A stretch of DNA of 32,408 bases from an uncultured Mediterraneibacter sp. (GCA_944375765.1 CALWAR010000099.1:1-32408), one strand, 5' to 3'; counted from the stretch's first letter, positions 23,658 through 32,408 are shown. Translations and numbers: made by a program. The notes: a model not told the origin generated them from the sequence alone.

Positions 23658-25861
23658 TCCTGTATCCTTTCTGCCAGGCTTGTGTACCTTGCCTGCTCGT
23701 ACCTGTTTTGTATCATTTCCTGAAATACCGTATCACTCCCTACGATCATAAGGCATTTCTTTGCCCTCGTCACTGCCGTGTACAACAAGTTTCGGTTATA
23801 AAGGGGCTTTGGCCCCGGAAGGAGCGGGATGATGACCGCCGGATATTCGCTCCCCTGCGACTTATGCACAGTGATCGCATAGGCGAGTTCCAGCTCCTCC
23901 GTCATGTCAAATCCGTATTTTACCTTTCTGGCTTCGTCAAACTCCACCTCTATCGTCTCTGTATATTCGTTGATCTCAGTGATAACGCCCATATCTCCGT
24001 TGAAGATCCCGGTCCCTTTGTCAACGGCCAGGCCAAACCGCGTTGTCACTTCCCATTCGAGCTGATAATTGTTCTTGATCTGCATCACCTTGTCGCCCTC
24101 GCGAAAGAGTCTGCCGTTTATTTCTTTCTCATTTTTCTTCTTGTCTTCCGGGTTCAGATATCGCTGAAGAACCGTATTGAGACGTTCCACACCAAGGAGC
24201 CCTTTTCTCGTAGGCGTCATGACCTGGATCTCGCTCGGATCGGCCCCCACATACCGGGGCAGCTTTTTCTGGATGAGCATGATGGTTACTCCGATGATCG
24301 TATCCGCATCATCTCTCTTCAGAAAGAAAAAGTCCCTGCTCTTATTGTCCAGAAGAACCGGTTCTCCCGCATTGATCTTGTGTGCGTTCATCACGATATC
24401 GCTCTCTCCTGCCTGCCGGAATATCCTCGTGAGCGTCACAACCGGGAACTGCCCGGAAGCAATGATGTCTTTGAGTACGCTCCCCGCCCCGACCGACGGG
24501 AGCTGATCCACATCTCCTACCAGAACAAGCCTTGTGCCGGGAACAACTGCCGAAAGGAGAGCATGCATCAGAGAGAGATCCACCATGGACATCTCGTCAA
24601 TGATGATCACGTCGGCCTCAAGAGGATTCTGCCGGTTTCTCATAAATCCACCCGTTCCCTCCTCTTCCCCGGGATTTACATTCACTTCGAGCAGCCGGTG
24701 GATCGTCTGCGCTTCGTATCCGGTCGCCTCAGTCATCCTCTTCGCCGCCCGTCCGGTGGGCGCGGCAAGAAAAATGCTCATCCCCTCGCTCTCGAAAAAC
24801 ATGATCATCGTGTTGATCGTTGTCGTCTTGCCTGTTCCGGGACCGCCGGTTAATACGAGCAGGCCGTGTTTGATCGATTCGATCACGGCTCTGTGCTGCA
24901 TGGGATCCAGTTCGATCTGTTCATTTTCCTCTACTTTGTTCAGCCGCCTCTCCATCATATCCTCGGGCATCTCACAGTCGATGTTAAGATCGTGGAGCAT
25001 CTTCGCAGTATTCAGTTCAAGATAATAGTAATGAGCCGGATAGATCCTTATCTGTCCGTTCTCTTCTTTCATCACAGTCTTCTTCTCGATGCACAGGTCC
25101 ATGATGTGTTTCTCAATATCATAGATCTCAACTCCGAGAAGCTCTCCCGCCTTTTTCATGAGCATATCCTGCGGAAGATAGATGTGTCCCTCTCCCACTG
25201 CCTGCTGAAGCGTATAGAAAAGCCCGCTTTTTATGCGGTAGTCCGAGTCTGTATGTATGCCGATGCGCGCAGCGATCTCATCCGCCGTCTTAAATCCCAC
25301 ACCCTCGATGTTGTCCGCGAGCTGATAAGGATTTTCTTCCAGTACTTTGTATACCTCCATACCGTAACGCTTATATATCTTTGCCGCAAGTTTTGTGGAA
25401 ATTCCGTATTTCTGAAGATAGATCATCGCTTTGCGCATATCTTTCTTTTCCCCGACCTGCTCTGCGATCTCTCTTGCCTTTCTCTCGCTGATCCCTTTGA
25501 TCTCAGCAAGGCGTTCCGGCTCCTCCTCAATGATGCGGAACGTATCGTTTTTAAACTTCTTTACGATCCTGCCTGCAAGTGCGGCGCCCACCCCCCTGAC
25601 AGCGCCGGAGCCCAGATATCGCTCGATGGACACCAGATCATCCGGTTCTTTCACACTGTGGGCTTCTACTTTAAACTGCGTGCCGTATACGCTGTGATCG
25701 ACATATCCGCCTGTGAGTTCCAGCTTCTCTCCTTCACTGATATAGTTAAAGTTTCCCACGCAGGTGATTTCCCCGTCATCATTTTCCAGGTTGAATACGG
25801 TATATCCATTATCTTCGTTGCGGAACACGATGTGTTCCACATAACCTGTTACTGTTTCCAA
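23639..25861 (-). CDS. recD2: ATP-dependent helicase RecD2 (SF1B, 5'-3'), 740 aa
   Basis: A stand-alone RecD-like helicase involved in DNA repair and recombination. An N-terminal OB-like region (VTGYVEHIVFRNEDNGYTVF) is followed by helix-hairpin-helix motifs (GVGAALAGRIVKKF, IKGISERKAREIAE, IEGVGFKTADEIAARIG). The motor has Walker A LTGGPGTGKTTTINTM, DVIIIDEMSMVDL, GDVDQLPSVGAG, RIFRQ, and motif VI regions AITVHKSQGSEYP and LLYTAVTRAKK. The start is taken as TTG at 25861 (METVTGYVEH form) because AAAGGA is 7 bases upstream and the extra 21 codons back to ATG 25924 contain a perfect hairpin. The mreB stop is about 70 bp upstream. No recB or recC genes are in the window. Confidence 0.95.
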   Translation of the reverse strand: METVTGYVEHIVFRNEDNGYTVFNLENDDGEITCVGNFNYISEGEKLELTGGYVDHSVYGTQFKVEAHSVKEPDDLVSIERYLGSGAVRGVGAALAGRIVKKFKNDTFRIIEEEPERLAEIKGISERKAREIAEQVGEKKDMRKAMIYLQKYGISTKLAAKIYKRYGMEVYKVLEENPYQLADNIEGVGFKTADEIAARIGIHTDSDYRIKSGLFYTLQQAVGEGHIYLPQDMLMKKAGELLGVEIYDIEKHIMDLCIEKKTVMKEENGQIRIYPAHYYYLELNTAKMLHDLNIDCEMPEDMMERRLNKVEENEQIELDPMQHRAVIESIKHGLLVLTGGPGTGKTTTINTMIMFFESEGMSIFLAAPTGRAAKRMTEATGYEAQTIHRLLEVNVNPGEEEGTGGFMRNRQNPLEADVIIIDEMSMVDLSLMHALLSAVVPGTRLVLVGDVDQLPSVGAGSVLKDIIASGQFPVVTLTRIFRQAGESDIVMNAHKINAGEPVLLDNKSRDFFFLKRDDADTIIGVTIMLIQKKLPRYVGADPSEIQVMTPTRKGLLGVERLNTVLQRYLNPEDKKKNEKEINGRLFREGDKVMQIKNNYQLEWEVTTRFGLAVDKGTGIFNGDMGVITEINEYTETIEVEFDEARKVKYGFDMTEELELAYAITVHKSQGSEYPAVIIPLLPGPKPLYNRNLLYTAVTRAKKCLMIVGSDTVFQEMIQNRYEQARYTSLAERIQEFRRSY
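23655..23670 (-). promoter_or_regulatory. Ribosome binding site and non-canonical AUU start of comF
   Basis: AAAGGA (23670-23665), a 7-base spacer, then ATT (23657-23655) in the comF frame, inside the end of recD2. This is the only well-placed initiation site that includes the whole zinc region. Confidence 0.5.
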
Positions 25862-25888
25862 ATCCTTATCCTTTCCTGCAACGCCAGA

Positions 25889-25920
25889 ACAGGGATGTGT
25901 CCCGCTGCTCACATCCCTGT
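25889..25920 (-). other. Hairpin in the mreB-recD2 junction
   Basis: An 11-bp perfect stem (25889-25899 with 25910-25920, ACAGGGATGTG arms) encloses a 10-base loop, 10 bases past the mreB stop. No T run follows, so it is not a standard terminator. It may be an RNA stability or processing element separating mreB from recD2. Confidence 0.7.
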
Positions 25921-25930
25921 CCATGACCGT

Positions 25931-26920
25931 CTAAAAATCTTTTCTTCCGCTCATGAATTCGACAAATTCCCCGGTCCCGATTGCTACGACTTTCATCGGA
26001 TCTTCTGCCGTCATAGTATTGATCCCCGTCTTTTCCTCAATCAGTTCCTCCAGGCCCCGCAGCATTGCGCCGCCGCCTGTCAGGACGATCCCCCGGTCCA
26101 GGATATCCGCCGACAGTTCCGGCGGAGTCTGCTCCAGTACGGAGATGACCGCTTCAACGATCTGGCTGGTGGCCTCCCTCAAAGCCTCCTCTGTCTCAGA
26201 AGACGTCACTGTGACGGTCTTGGGCAGTCCGGTCACGAGATTTCTTCCTCTGACTTCCATCGTTTCTTCCTCTACGAGAGGATACGTGGTGCCGATCTTT
26301 ATCTTGATATCCTCCGCGGTCCTCTCGCCGATCAGAAGATTATGTTTCTTTCGCATATAGCGGACGATCGCCTCGTCAAAATCGTCTCCCGCGACTTTGA
26401 TCGACGTATTCACCACCGTGCCGCCCAGAGAGATAACGGCAATGTCCGAGGTGCCGCCGCCGATATCCACGATCATATTTCCGCATGGCTTTGCGATATC
26501 GATCCCGGCGCCGATCGCTGCGGCGACCGGCTCCTCGATCAGATGAACCTCTCTTGCCCCCGCTGCAAACGTCGCTTCTTCTACCGCTTTCTTCTCTACC
26601 TCGGTCACGCCGCTGGGCACGCAGATGCTGATGCGCGGCTTTTTAAATGTACGTCTCCCCAGCGCTTTCTGGACAAAATACTTGATCATCTTCTCGGTCA
26701 CTGTGTAATCTGAGATCACACCCTGGCGAAGCGGCCGTACCGCCACAATATTTCCCGGCGTCCTGCCGAGCATCAGGCGGGCCTCCTCGCCAATTGCCTT
26801 TATCACATTGGTATCTCTGTCAAACGCAACGACCGAGGGCTCTTTGAGTACTACGCCCTTGCCGTGTACATATACCAGTACACTGGCAGTTCCGAGATCG
26901 ATCCCGATATCTACTGACAT
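25931..26920 (-). CDS. mreB: Rod shape-determining protein MreB/Mbl, 329 aa
   Basis: An actin-like ATPase that organises lateral wall synthesis. Seen: DIGIDLGTASVLVYV (phosphate 1), VRPLRQGVISDYTVTEKM, SICVPSGVTEVEKKAVEE, EEPVAAAIGAG, MIVDIGGGTSDIAVISLGG (phosphate 2), and GIVLTGGGAMLRGLEELI (adenosine site). The length is normal. ATG at 26920 has AAGGGAG about 8 bases upstream; the open frame 18 codons longer has no support. mreC and mreD do not follow, since recD2 does, so this may be a stand-alone MreB or Mbl copy. A 324-bp gene-free upstream region holds several hairpins. Confidence 0.96.
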   Translation of the reverse strand: MSVDIGIDLGTASVLVYVHGKGVVLKEPSVVAFDRDTNVIKAIGEEARLMLGRTPGNIVAVRPLRQGVISDYTVTEKMIKYFVQKALGRRTFKKPRISICVPSGVTEVEKKAVEEATFAAGAREVHLIEEPVAAAIGAGIDIAKPCGNMIVDIGGGTSDIAVISLGGTVVNTSIKVAGDDFDEAIVRYMRKKHNLLIGERTAEDIKIKIGTTYPLVEEETMEVRGRNLVTGLPKTVTVTSSETEEALREATSQIVEAVISVLEQTPPELSADILDRGIVLTGGGAMLRGLEELIEEKTGINTMTAEDPMKVVAIGTGEFVEFMSGRKDF

Positions 26921-27021
26921 ATTCAATTCTCCCTTCCAAATCTTTATACTCTTTCCCGCGAAACTGCTCTGCACAGTACCAGATCCATATGATAAAAGCC
27001 ATATCCGGGATCTGCCCCATA

Positions 27022-27192
27022 CCGGTGCAGGGTTTCCTGTATCTCACTCCCTGCCGGGCTTTTTCTGAAACAATAACTATTCAGCCCGCGCCTCTCGCAA
27101 AGCCGCACTTTCGTGCTTACTATGGCCGGACTATTATTGTAAAATTATCTGTATGACGGAATACAGGCAGGTTCCCTCCTCCTGCCTGTCCG
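27022..27192 (-). ncRNA. Possible structured 5' leader RNA of mreB (unassigned)
   Basis: The 324-bp gap between mreB and uvrA has no supported gene. On the minus strand it can fold into three elements. (I) 27192-27157: CGG/CCG plus a 9-bp stem ACAGGCAGG/CCTGCCTGT, with AGGAGGGAA in the loop. (II) 27140-27070: ACAATAA (27140-27134) with TTATTGT (27076-27070), then AGTCC (27132-27128) with GGGCT (27087-27083), enclosing GCAC-GAAA-GTGC (27116-27105), a GNRA-capped hairpin. (III) 27057-27022: CCGGCAGGG with CCCTG-CA-CCGG. It matches no riboswitch or ncRNA family I can recall. The pairings are seen; their formation and function are inference. Confidence 0.4.
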
Positions 27193-27200
27193 CAATAACC

Positions 27201-27229
27201 AGTATAATAGACTTTCAAAAAAATGGAAA
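27201..27229 (-). promoter_or_regulatory. Candidate promoter for the mreB leader
   Basis: On the minus strand, TTTCCA (27229-27224), a 17-base spacer, TATACT (27206-27201). It is just downstream of the uvrA stop and would give an untranslated leader of about 270 bases. The match is moderate. Confidence 0.35.
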
Positions 27230-27244
27230 GACCTTTTTCAGATT

Positions 27245-30079
27245 TTATTTTCTTTTCAGCATTTCATCTATATATTTCCCTGTATGGGACTTTTCATGCG
27301 CCGCAACTTCTTCCGGAGCGCCGCACGCTACGACCGTGCCGCCCCGGTCTCCGCCCTCCGGTCCGATATCGATGATATAATCTGCGGTCTTGATCACATC
27401 CAGGTTGTGTTCAATGACTATGACTGTGTTGCCGTCTCCGGAAAGTCTCCTCAGAATCTCCGTCAGCTTGTGGACGTCCGCAAAGTGCAGTCCTGTCGTG
27501 GGCTCATCCAGGATATAGACTGTTTTCCCTGTGCTTCGCTTACTCAGCTCCGCCGCCAGCTTGATCCTCTGCGCCTCGCCGCCCGAAAGCTCGGTGGACG
27601 GCTGGCCAAGCCGGATATAAGAGAGTCCCACGTCGTAAAGAGTCTGCATCTTTCTGCGGATGCTGGGCACTGCGTCAAAAAATTCCAGCGCTTCCTCTAC
27701 CATCATATTGAGCACGTCATAGATGGATTTTCCTTTGTACTTTACTTCCAGTGTCTCACGGTTATAACGCTTCCCGCCGCACACCTCGCATGGTACGTAT
27801 ACGTCCGGCAGAAAATGCATCTCGATCTTGAGGATACCGTCGCCCGCGCACGCTTCGCACCGCCCGCCTTTTACGTTAAAGCTGAATCTTCCTTTTTTAT
27901 AACCTCTCGCCTTCGCGTCCGGCGTCGCGGCAAACAGATCCCGGATCAGGTCAAATACACCGGTATAAGTCGCCGGATTCGATCTTGGCGTACGCCCGAT
28001 CGGAGACTGATCGATATTGATCACCTTGTCCACCTGATCCAGCCCTTCGATTTTCTTATGTTTCCCGGGGATCATGCGTGCGCGGTTCAGATCACGGGCC
28101 AGTCTTTTATAAAGAATCTCGTTTACAAGCGAGCTTTTTCCCGAACCGGAAACACCGGTCACACACGTCATCACCCCCAGAGGAAATGCAACGTCGATTT
28201 TTTTCAGATTGTTCTCCTGCGCGCCGATCACTTTCAGCCAGCCTGCAGGTTTCTTTCTCTCCTCCGGCACCGGAATCTTGATCTTTCCCGAGAGGTACGC
28301 ACCTGTCACAGAATTCTTATTCTTCATGATCTCCTGCGCTGTGCCGGCGGCAACCACTTCACCGCCGTGCTCTCCTGCTCCCGGCCCGATGTCTACGATA
28401 TAATCTGAAGCCAGCATCGTATCCTCGTCATGCTCCACCACGATCAGCGAATTCCCCAGATCTCTTAAATGCTTGAGAGTAGCGAGCAGCTTGTCATTAT
28501 CTCTCTGATGCAGCCCGATACTCGGCTCATCCAGAATATACGCCACTCCCACCAGTCCGGAGCCGATCTGCGTGGCCAGGCGGATGCGCTGCGCCTCGCC
28601 GCCCGACAGGGTTCCCGTCGCACGCGCCAGCGTAAGATAATCCAGCCCCACATCCATCAGGAACTGGATCCTTGCCCGTATCTCTTTGAGGATCTGCCCT
28701 CCGATCATCATCTGGGTGTCGTTCAGTTTCAGATCTTTTAAAAACTGCTGCAGCTTCTCGACCGAAAGAGCGGTCACCTCCGCAATATTTTTATCAGCGA
28801 CAGTCACCGCCAGAGCGCCGGGTTTGAGTCTCTGGCCTTTGCAGGCAGAGCAGGGCGTGATGTTCATGAAAGTTTCATATTCTGCTTTTGAAGCCTCGGA
28901 ACCAGTCTCCCGGTATCTGCGCTCCACATTTTTGATCAGTCCTTCAAAAGCAACATCGTAAACGCCCTCGCCCCTCTGGCCTTTATAAAAAACTTTCACG
29001 CTTTTTCCATTCGTGCCATGTATGAGAACATCATGGATTTTCTTCGGATATTTTTCAAACGGCGTGTCCAGATCGAACCCGTACTCTTTGCAGAGAGCCT
29101 CCAGGATCGCATGGGTGAAACTGGATTTGTCCGTGCAGGACTGCCATCCCAGCACTGCGATCGCGCCTTCGCTGATCGAAAGGGACGGATCCGGGATCAT
29201 AAGCTCCTCTGCAAATTCCATCTTGTAGCCCAGACCGATACACTCCGGGCACGCGCCGAACGGATTGTTAAAAGAAAAGCTTCTGGGCTCGATCTCCTCG
29301 ATACTGATACCGCAGTCAGGGCAGGAAAAGCTCTGACTGAACTTCATCGGTTCCCCGTCGATCACATCTACTATCAACAGTCCCTCAGCCAGATGGAGCA
29401 CGCTTTCCACTGAATCCGTCAGACGTTTCTCGATCCCCGGACGCACGATCAGACGGTCCACGATGATCTCTATATTGTGCTTGATATTTTTATCCAGCGA
29501 GATTTCTTCGGAAAGCTCATACATATTTCCGTCTATGCGGACGCGGACATAACCGCTGCGTTTCGCCCGCTCCAGGAGCTTTGCATGAGTTCCCTTGCGT
29601 CCGCGCACCACAGGCGCCAGAAGCTGGATCCTTGTCCGCTCCGGCAGCGCCATGATCTGATCTACCATCTGATCCACGGTCTGTTTCGCAATCTCCCTGC
29701 CGCATTTCGGGCAATGTGGAATACCGACTCTTGCATACAGAAGCCGGAAATAGTCATAGATCTCCGTCACAGTTCCCACGGTAGAACGGGGATTGTGGTT
29801 CGTTGATTTCTGGTCAATGGAAATCGCCGGAGACAGGCCCTCTATACTCTCCACATCCGGTTTCTCCATCTGACCTAAAAACTGTCTTGCATAAGATGAC
29901 AGAGACTCCATATATCGTCTCTGTCCCTCTGCGTAGATCGTATCAAAAGCAAGAGAAGATTTCCCCGATCCGCTTAAGCCTGTCAGCACGACCAGCTCAT
30001 TTCTCGGGATGTCCACATCTATGTTCTTTAAGTTATTCTCATTTGCTCCCCGGATCCTGATATATTTCCGGGCATCCAT
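27245..30079 (-). CDS. uvrA: Excinuclease ABC subunit A (UvrA), 944 aa
   Basis: The damage-sensing ATPase of nucleotide excision repair, acting with UvrB. Two ABC cassettes are present: Walker [20 protein letters not shown] and [15 protein letters not shown]; signatures [14 protein letters not shown] with [13 protein letters not shown], and [15 protein letters not shown] with [14 protein letters not shown]. Zinc modules are [19 protein letters not shown] with [12 protein letters not shown], and CEACAGDG with CEVCGG. The length is typical. ATG at 30079 ([18 protein letters not shown]) has GGGAG 5 bases upstream; an ATG four codons earlier has only a distant AAGGAA. It lies 141 bp after uvrB with its own promoter in the gap. 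Confidence 0.98.
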   Translation of the reverse strand: MDARKYIRIRGANENNLKNIDVDIPRNELVVLTGLSGSGKSSLAFDTIYAEGQRRYMESLSSYARQFLGQMEKPDVESIEGLSPAISIDQKSTNHNPRSTVGTVTEIYDYFRLLYARVGIPHCPKCGREIAKQTVDQMVDQIMALPERTRIQLLAPVVRGRKGTHAKLLERAKRSGYVRVRIDGNMYELSEEISLDKNIKHNIEIIVDRLIVRPGIEKRLTDSVESVLHLAEGLLIVDVIDGEPMKFSQSFSCPDCGISIEEIEPRSFSFNNPFGACPECIGLGYKMEFAEELMIPDPSLSISEGAIAVLGWQSCTDKSSFTHAILEALCKEYGFDLDTPFEKYPKKIHDVLIHGTNGKSVKVFYKGQRGEGVYDVAFEGLIKNVERRYRETGSEASKAEYETFMNITPCSACKGQRLKPGALAVTVADKNIAEVTALSVEKLQQFLKDLKLNDTQMMIGGQILKEIRARIQFLMDVGLDYLTLARATGTLSGGEAQRIRLATQIGSGLVGVAYILDEPSIGLHQRDNDKLLATLKHLRDLGNSLIVVEHDEDTMLASDYIVDIGPGAGEHGGEVVAAGTAQEIMKNKNSVTGAYLSGKIKIPVPEERKKPAGWLKVIGAQENNLKKIDVAFPLGVMTCVTGVSGSGKSSLVNEILYKRLARDLNRARMIPGKHKKIEGLDQVDKVINIDQSPIGRTPRSNPATYTGVFDLIRDLFAATPDAKARGYKKGRFSFNVKGGRCEACAGDGILKIEMHFLPDVYVPCEVCGGKRYNRETLEVKYKGKSIYDVLNMMVEEALEFFDAVPSIRRKMQTLYDVGLSYIRLGQPSTELSGGEAQRIKLAAELSKRSTGKTVYILDEPTTGLHFADVHKLTEILRRLSGDGNTVIVIEHNLDVIKTADYIIDIGPEGGDRGGTVVACGAPEEVAAHEKSHTGKYIDEMLKRK

Positions 30080-30115
30080 CTTAACTCCCATGTATCTTTG
30101 TCATTTCCTTCCTGT

Positions 30116-30160
30116 ATATCATTTATCATAATATCAATTATCATGATATCATTTATCATG
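30116..30160. repeat. Three 15-bp tandem repeats in the uvrA promoter
   Basis: Units 30116-30130, 30131-30145 and 30146-30160 follow ATATCAWTTATCATR with one or two differences. They contain the 10-bp palindrome ATGATATCAT (30143-30152). They overlap the spacer and -10 of the uvrA promoter, which suggests an operator array; this is inference. Confidence 0.85.
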
Positions 30161-30164
30161 ACAA
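30137..30164 (-). promoter_or_regulatory. Sigma-A-type promoter of uvrA
   Basis: On the minus strand, TTGTCA (30164-30159), a 16-base spacer, GATAAT (30142-30137); each hexamer matches consensus at five of six positions. It would start uvrA about 50 bases upstream of its ATG. No LexA box is seen here. Confidence 0.6.
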
Positions 30165-30220
30165 CTCAGTTGCAGTCAGCACATCGGCGCAGTTTTGCAG
30201 ATGGAGCAGGCTAAACTGTT

Positions 30221-32215
30221 TTAATCGAGATCGTTGAGCATCTTCTTGAGATCGACCAGCTTGTCACGCAGCTCTGCCGCCGCCTCGAAGTTCAGCTCTG
30301 CGGCCGCTTTCTTCATCTGCTTTGTCAGATCTTTTATGAGCTTTTCCAGTTCTTTTGCGCTCATGGACTCCGGATCTTTCTCCATGCGCATCTCTTCCGC
30401 CGCGACCTTCTTCGAGATGCTGATCAAATCGCGGACAGACTTCTGGATCACCTGCGGCGCGATGCCGTGTTCTTCATTGTAATTCATCTGGATCTCACGG
30501 CGGCGCTTCGTCTCGTCGATCGCCATCTGCATGGATTCGGTTACCGCATCCGCGTACATGATGACGTGTCCCTCAGCATTACGGGCAGCACGCCCAATCG
30601 TCTGGATCAACGACGTCTCTGAGCGCAGGAATCCTTCTTTGTCTGCATCCAGGATCGCCACCAGAGTGATCTCGGGGATATCAAGTCCTTCTCTTAGAAG
30701 ATTGATCCCGACAAGCACATCAAACACATCGAGACGCATGTCCCGGATGATCTCCGTACGTTCCAGTGTATCTACATCGGAATGGAGATATTTCACGCGG
30801 ATGCCGACTTCACGCATATAGTCTGTAAGGTCCTCCGCCATACGCTTGGTCAGCGTTGTCACAAGAACTTTATTCTTCTTTGAGACCTCCTTGTTGATCT
30901 CACCGATCAGATCGTCGATCTGACCTTCCACCGGCCGTACGCTCACTTCCGGATCGAGAAGTCCGGTCGGACGGATCACCTGCTCCGCACGCAGGAGCTC
31001 GTGCTCTTCCTCATAAGGTCCGGGCGTCGCCGACACAAACATGACCTGATTTATCTTACTCTCAAATTCTTCAAAATTCAAGGGGCGGTTATCTTTCGCC
31101 GACGGAAGCCGGAATCCATAATCCACCAGCGTAGACTTTCTGGACTGATCTCCGTGGTACATGCCTCCGATCTGCGGGATCGTCTTGTGCGACTCATCGA
31201 TCATCATGATAAAATCATCCGGGAAATAATCGATCAGCGTATAGGGCGGCTGACCGGGAGCAAGCCCCGCAAGATGCCGCGAATAGTTCTCGATCCCCGA
31301 GCAGAATCCGGTTTCTTTGAGCATCTCGATATCAAAATTCGTACGCTCCGCAATGCGCTGTGCTTCCAGAAGCTTGTCCTGCCGCCTGAATTCTTTCACC
31401 CGCCCGTCCAGTTCTTCCTCGATGTCATGTACTGCTCTTTTTATATTATCCTTGTCCACAACATAGTGTGATGCCGGAAAGATCGCAACATGCTTTAATT
31501 CATCCTTTATTTCTCCCGTCAGGATATCGATCTCCGTGATGCGGTCCACTTCATCCCCGAAAAACTCTACCCTTACCGCCGTATCGCTCTCATTTGCCGG
31601 TATGATCTCAAGCACGTCGCCCCGCACGCGGAATGTGCCGCGATGAAAATCCATATCATTGCGGTCGTACTGGATCTCGATCAGTTTACGGCAAACTTCG
31701 TCCCTGTCCCTGACCATGCCCGGACGCAGAGAGATCACCATGTTCTGGTAGTCCACCGGGTTACCCAGTCCGTAAATGCAGGAAACACTGGCAACAATAA
31801 TCACGTCCCGCCGCTCCGTCAGCGCCATGGTGGCGGAAAGGCGGAGCTTGTCGATCTCCTCGTTGATGGCGGAATCCTTGGCGATGTAGGTGTCCGAGGA
31901 GGGGACGTAGGCTTCGGGCTGGTAGTAGTCGTAGTAGGAGACAAAAAATTCCACAGAGTTTGACGGAAAGAACTCTTTAAATTCATTATACAATTGTGCC
32001 GCCAATGTTTTATTATGCGCAATAATCAATGTCGGTTTGTTCAGGGCTGCTATGACATTTGCCATGGTAAATGTCTTTCCAGATCCCGTAACCCCTAGTA
32101 AAGTCTGGCATTGATTGCCTTCTTTGAATCCTTTCACAAGCGCTTCAATCGCCTGTGGCTGATCGCCTGTTGGCTGATACGGCGCCTCCAATTTAAATAT
32201 TTTTTCTTCACTCAT
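30221..32215 (-). CDS. uvrB: Excinuclease ABC subunit B (UvrB), 664 aa
   Basis: The helicase-like damage verification subunit of nucleotide excision repair. Seen: [15 protein letters not shown], Walker [18 protein letters not shown], the beta-hairpin [38 protein letters not shown] (DEAD-like motif), [21 protein letters not shown], and [14 protein letters not shown]-terminal UVR domain (about 622-662, [20 protein letters not shown]) contacts UvrC. ATG at 32215 is supported by GGGAG at 8 bases; a TTG five codons earlier would place that site within the gene. Upstream lie a consensus promoter and a LexA box, so expression should be damage-inducible. Confidence 0.98.
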   Translation of the reverse strand: MSEEKIFKLEAPYQPTGDQPQAIEALVKGFKEGNQCQTLLGVTGSGKTFTMANVIAALNKPTLIIAHNKTLAAQLYNEFKEFFPSNSVEFFVSYYDYYQPEAYVPSSDTYIAKDSAINEEIDKLRLSATMALTERRDVIIVASVSCIYGLGNPVDYQNMVISLRPGMVRDRDEVCRKLIEIQYDRNDMDFHRGTFRVRGDVLEIIPANESDTAVRVEFFGDEVDRITEIDILTGEIKDELKHVAIFPASHYVVDKDNIKRAVHDIEEELDGRVKEFRRQDKLLEAQRIAERTNFDIEMLKETGFCSGIENYSRHLAGLAPGQPPYTLIDYFPDDFIMMIDESHKTIPQIGGMYHGDQSRKSTLVDYGFRLPSAKDNRPLNFEEFESKINQVMFVSATPGPYEEEHELLRAEQVIRPTGLLDPEVSVRPVEGQIDDLIGEINKEVSKKNKVLVTTLTKRMAEDLTDYMREVGIRVKYLHSDVDTLERTEIIRDMRLDVFDVLVGINLLREGLDIPEITLVAILDADKEGFLRSETSLIQTIGRAARNAEGHVIMYADAVTESMQMAIDETKRRREIQMNYNEEHGIAPQVIQKSVRDLISISKKVAAEEMRMEKDPESMSAKELEKLIKDLTKQMKKAAAELNFEAAAELRDKLVDLKKMLNDLD

Positions 32216-32256
32216 AACTTGTTCTCCCAATTATATTCTGAGTTTTTAAGCGTTAT

Positions 32257-32277
32257 TTACACGAATTTTTCGTGTAA
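32257..32277 (-). other. Hairpin in the uvrB 5' untranslated region
   Basis: TTACACGAA and TTCGTGTAA form a perfect 9-bp stem with a 3-base loop, in the leader about 40 bases upstream of the uvrB ATG. No T run follows in the uvrB direction, so it is not a simple terminator. It could affect mRNA stability. Confidence 0.6.
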
Positions 32278-32347
32278 GCAACCACTAAAATATGAGTACA
32301 TCTCAACGAGCACGTATTTTGTCGCAAAACCATTAACGTTGTTTCAA

Positions 32348-32359
32348 GAACAAACGTTC
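32348..32359. promoter_or_regulatory. LexA (DinR-type) SOS box upstream of uvrB
   Basis: GAACAAACGTTC matches the Bacillota LexA core GAAC-N4-GTTC exactly. It lies 6 bases downstream of the -10 box, over the expected transcription start, a position where LexA would block transcription. Confidence 0.9.
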
Positions 32360-32365
32360 TCCATT

Positions 32366-32394
32366 ATTCTATCTTATATTATATCTGGTGTCAA
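32366..32394 (-). promoter_or_regulatory. Sigma-A promoter of uvrB
   Basis: On the minus strand, perfect TTGACA (32394-32389), a 17-base spacer, TAGAAT (32371-32366). It is the strongest promoter in the window and is followed at once by the LexA box. Confidence 0.88.
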
Positions 32395-32408
32395 TTCTGC
32401 TTTTATAG

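Noticed and set aside
23639-23660. Frameshift or pseudogene in comF/recD2
   Set aside because: recD2 ends normally and the comF frame is intact through the zinc region; the only oddity is the initiator codon.
24866-26713. 615-codon open frame on the plus strand across recD2 and mreB
   Set aside because: It is antisense to two certain genes and has no recognisable domain.
26820-27047. 75-codon GTG-started open frame overlapping the start of mreB on the same strand
   Set aside because: About half lies within mreB in another frame, its ribosome site abuts the start, and it shows no recognisable family; it more likely reflects the structured leader.
27203-27208. TATAAT on the plus strand as a plus-strand promoter
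   Set aside because: No matching -35 and no plus-strand gene downstream; it is the complement of the candidate minus-strand -10.
26921-27244. Known riboswitch (c-di-AMP, c-di-GMP, T-box) or 6S RNA in the mreB upstream region
   Set aside because: None of the consensus motifs I know for these classes could be matched, so no family name is given.
27210-27244. Rho-independent terminator after uvrA
   Set aside because: There is a seven-T run, but the stem before it is short and A/U-rich with a mismatch; not convincing.

Overview
The window reads as a chromosomal segment of a low-to-mid GC Bacillota, most likely a gut Lachnospiraceae. The inference rests on the Gly-Trp-Trp cell-wall repeat proteins, a Firmicutes-type LexA box, strong AGGAGG-type ribosome binding sites, and the cdaA/cdaR and CDP-glycerol polymerase families. 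No species is claimed. Every gene is on the minus strand except one secreted CAP-domain protein at 5041-6642. I see no tRNA, rRNA, CRISPR array, transposase or phage gene.

Left part (1-16118): cell-surface polymer synthesis. Three consecutive CDP-glycerol glycerophosphotransferase-family genes (4852 leftward off the window edge) are separated from a second polymer operon by a convergent pair of secreted proteins. These are a CAP-domain protein and a GH25 lysozyme that share the same roughly 22-residue GWW repeats. The second operon runs wecB, wecG/tagA-like, wecC, a double-domain glycosyltransferase, a 125-residue orphan, and a TagG/TagH-like ABC exporter. Together these encode UDP-ManNAc and UDP-ManNAcA supply, linkage-unit transfer, glycosylation and export of a teichoic-acid-like polymer. 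A CpsA-like LytR-CpsA-Psr ligase lies just upstream, so attachment to peptidoglycan is also covered. TagO and CDP-glycerol synthesis are not in the window.

Middle part (16125-22883): two small or uncharacterised membrane proteins, the diadenylate cyclase cdaA, its regulator cdaR, an HPr phosphocarrier, a sugar-phosphate nucleotidyltransferase and the LCP gene. They are closely spaced or overlapping and end at a clear hairpin-U terminator. HPr sits where glmM often follows cdaA-cdaR in other Bacillota.

Right part (22959-32408): comF, recD2, mreB, uvrA and uvrB, all leftward. uvrB has a consensus sigma-A promoter with a LexA/SOS box just downstream of the -10. uvrA has its own promoter overlapping three 15-bp tandem repeats. 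A 324-bp gap upstream of mreB can fold into several hairpins and may be an unassigned structured leader. comF has no ATG, GTG or TTG codon that would include its first zinc-ribbon; the best-placed initiator is an AUU with an ideal Shine-Dalgarno.
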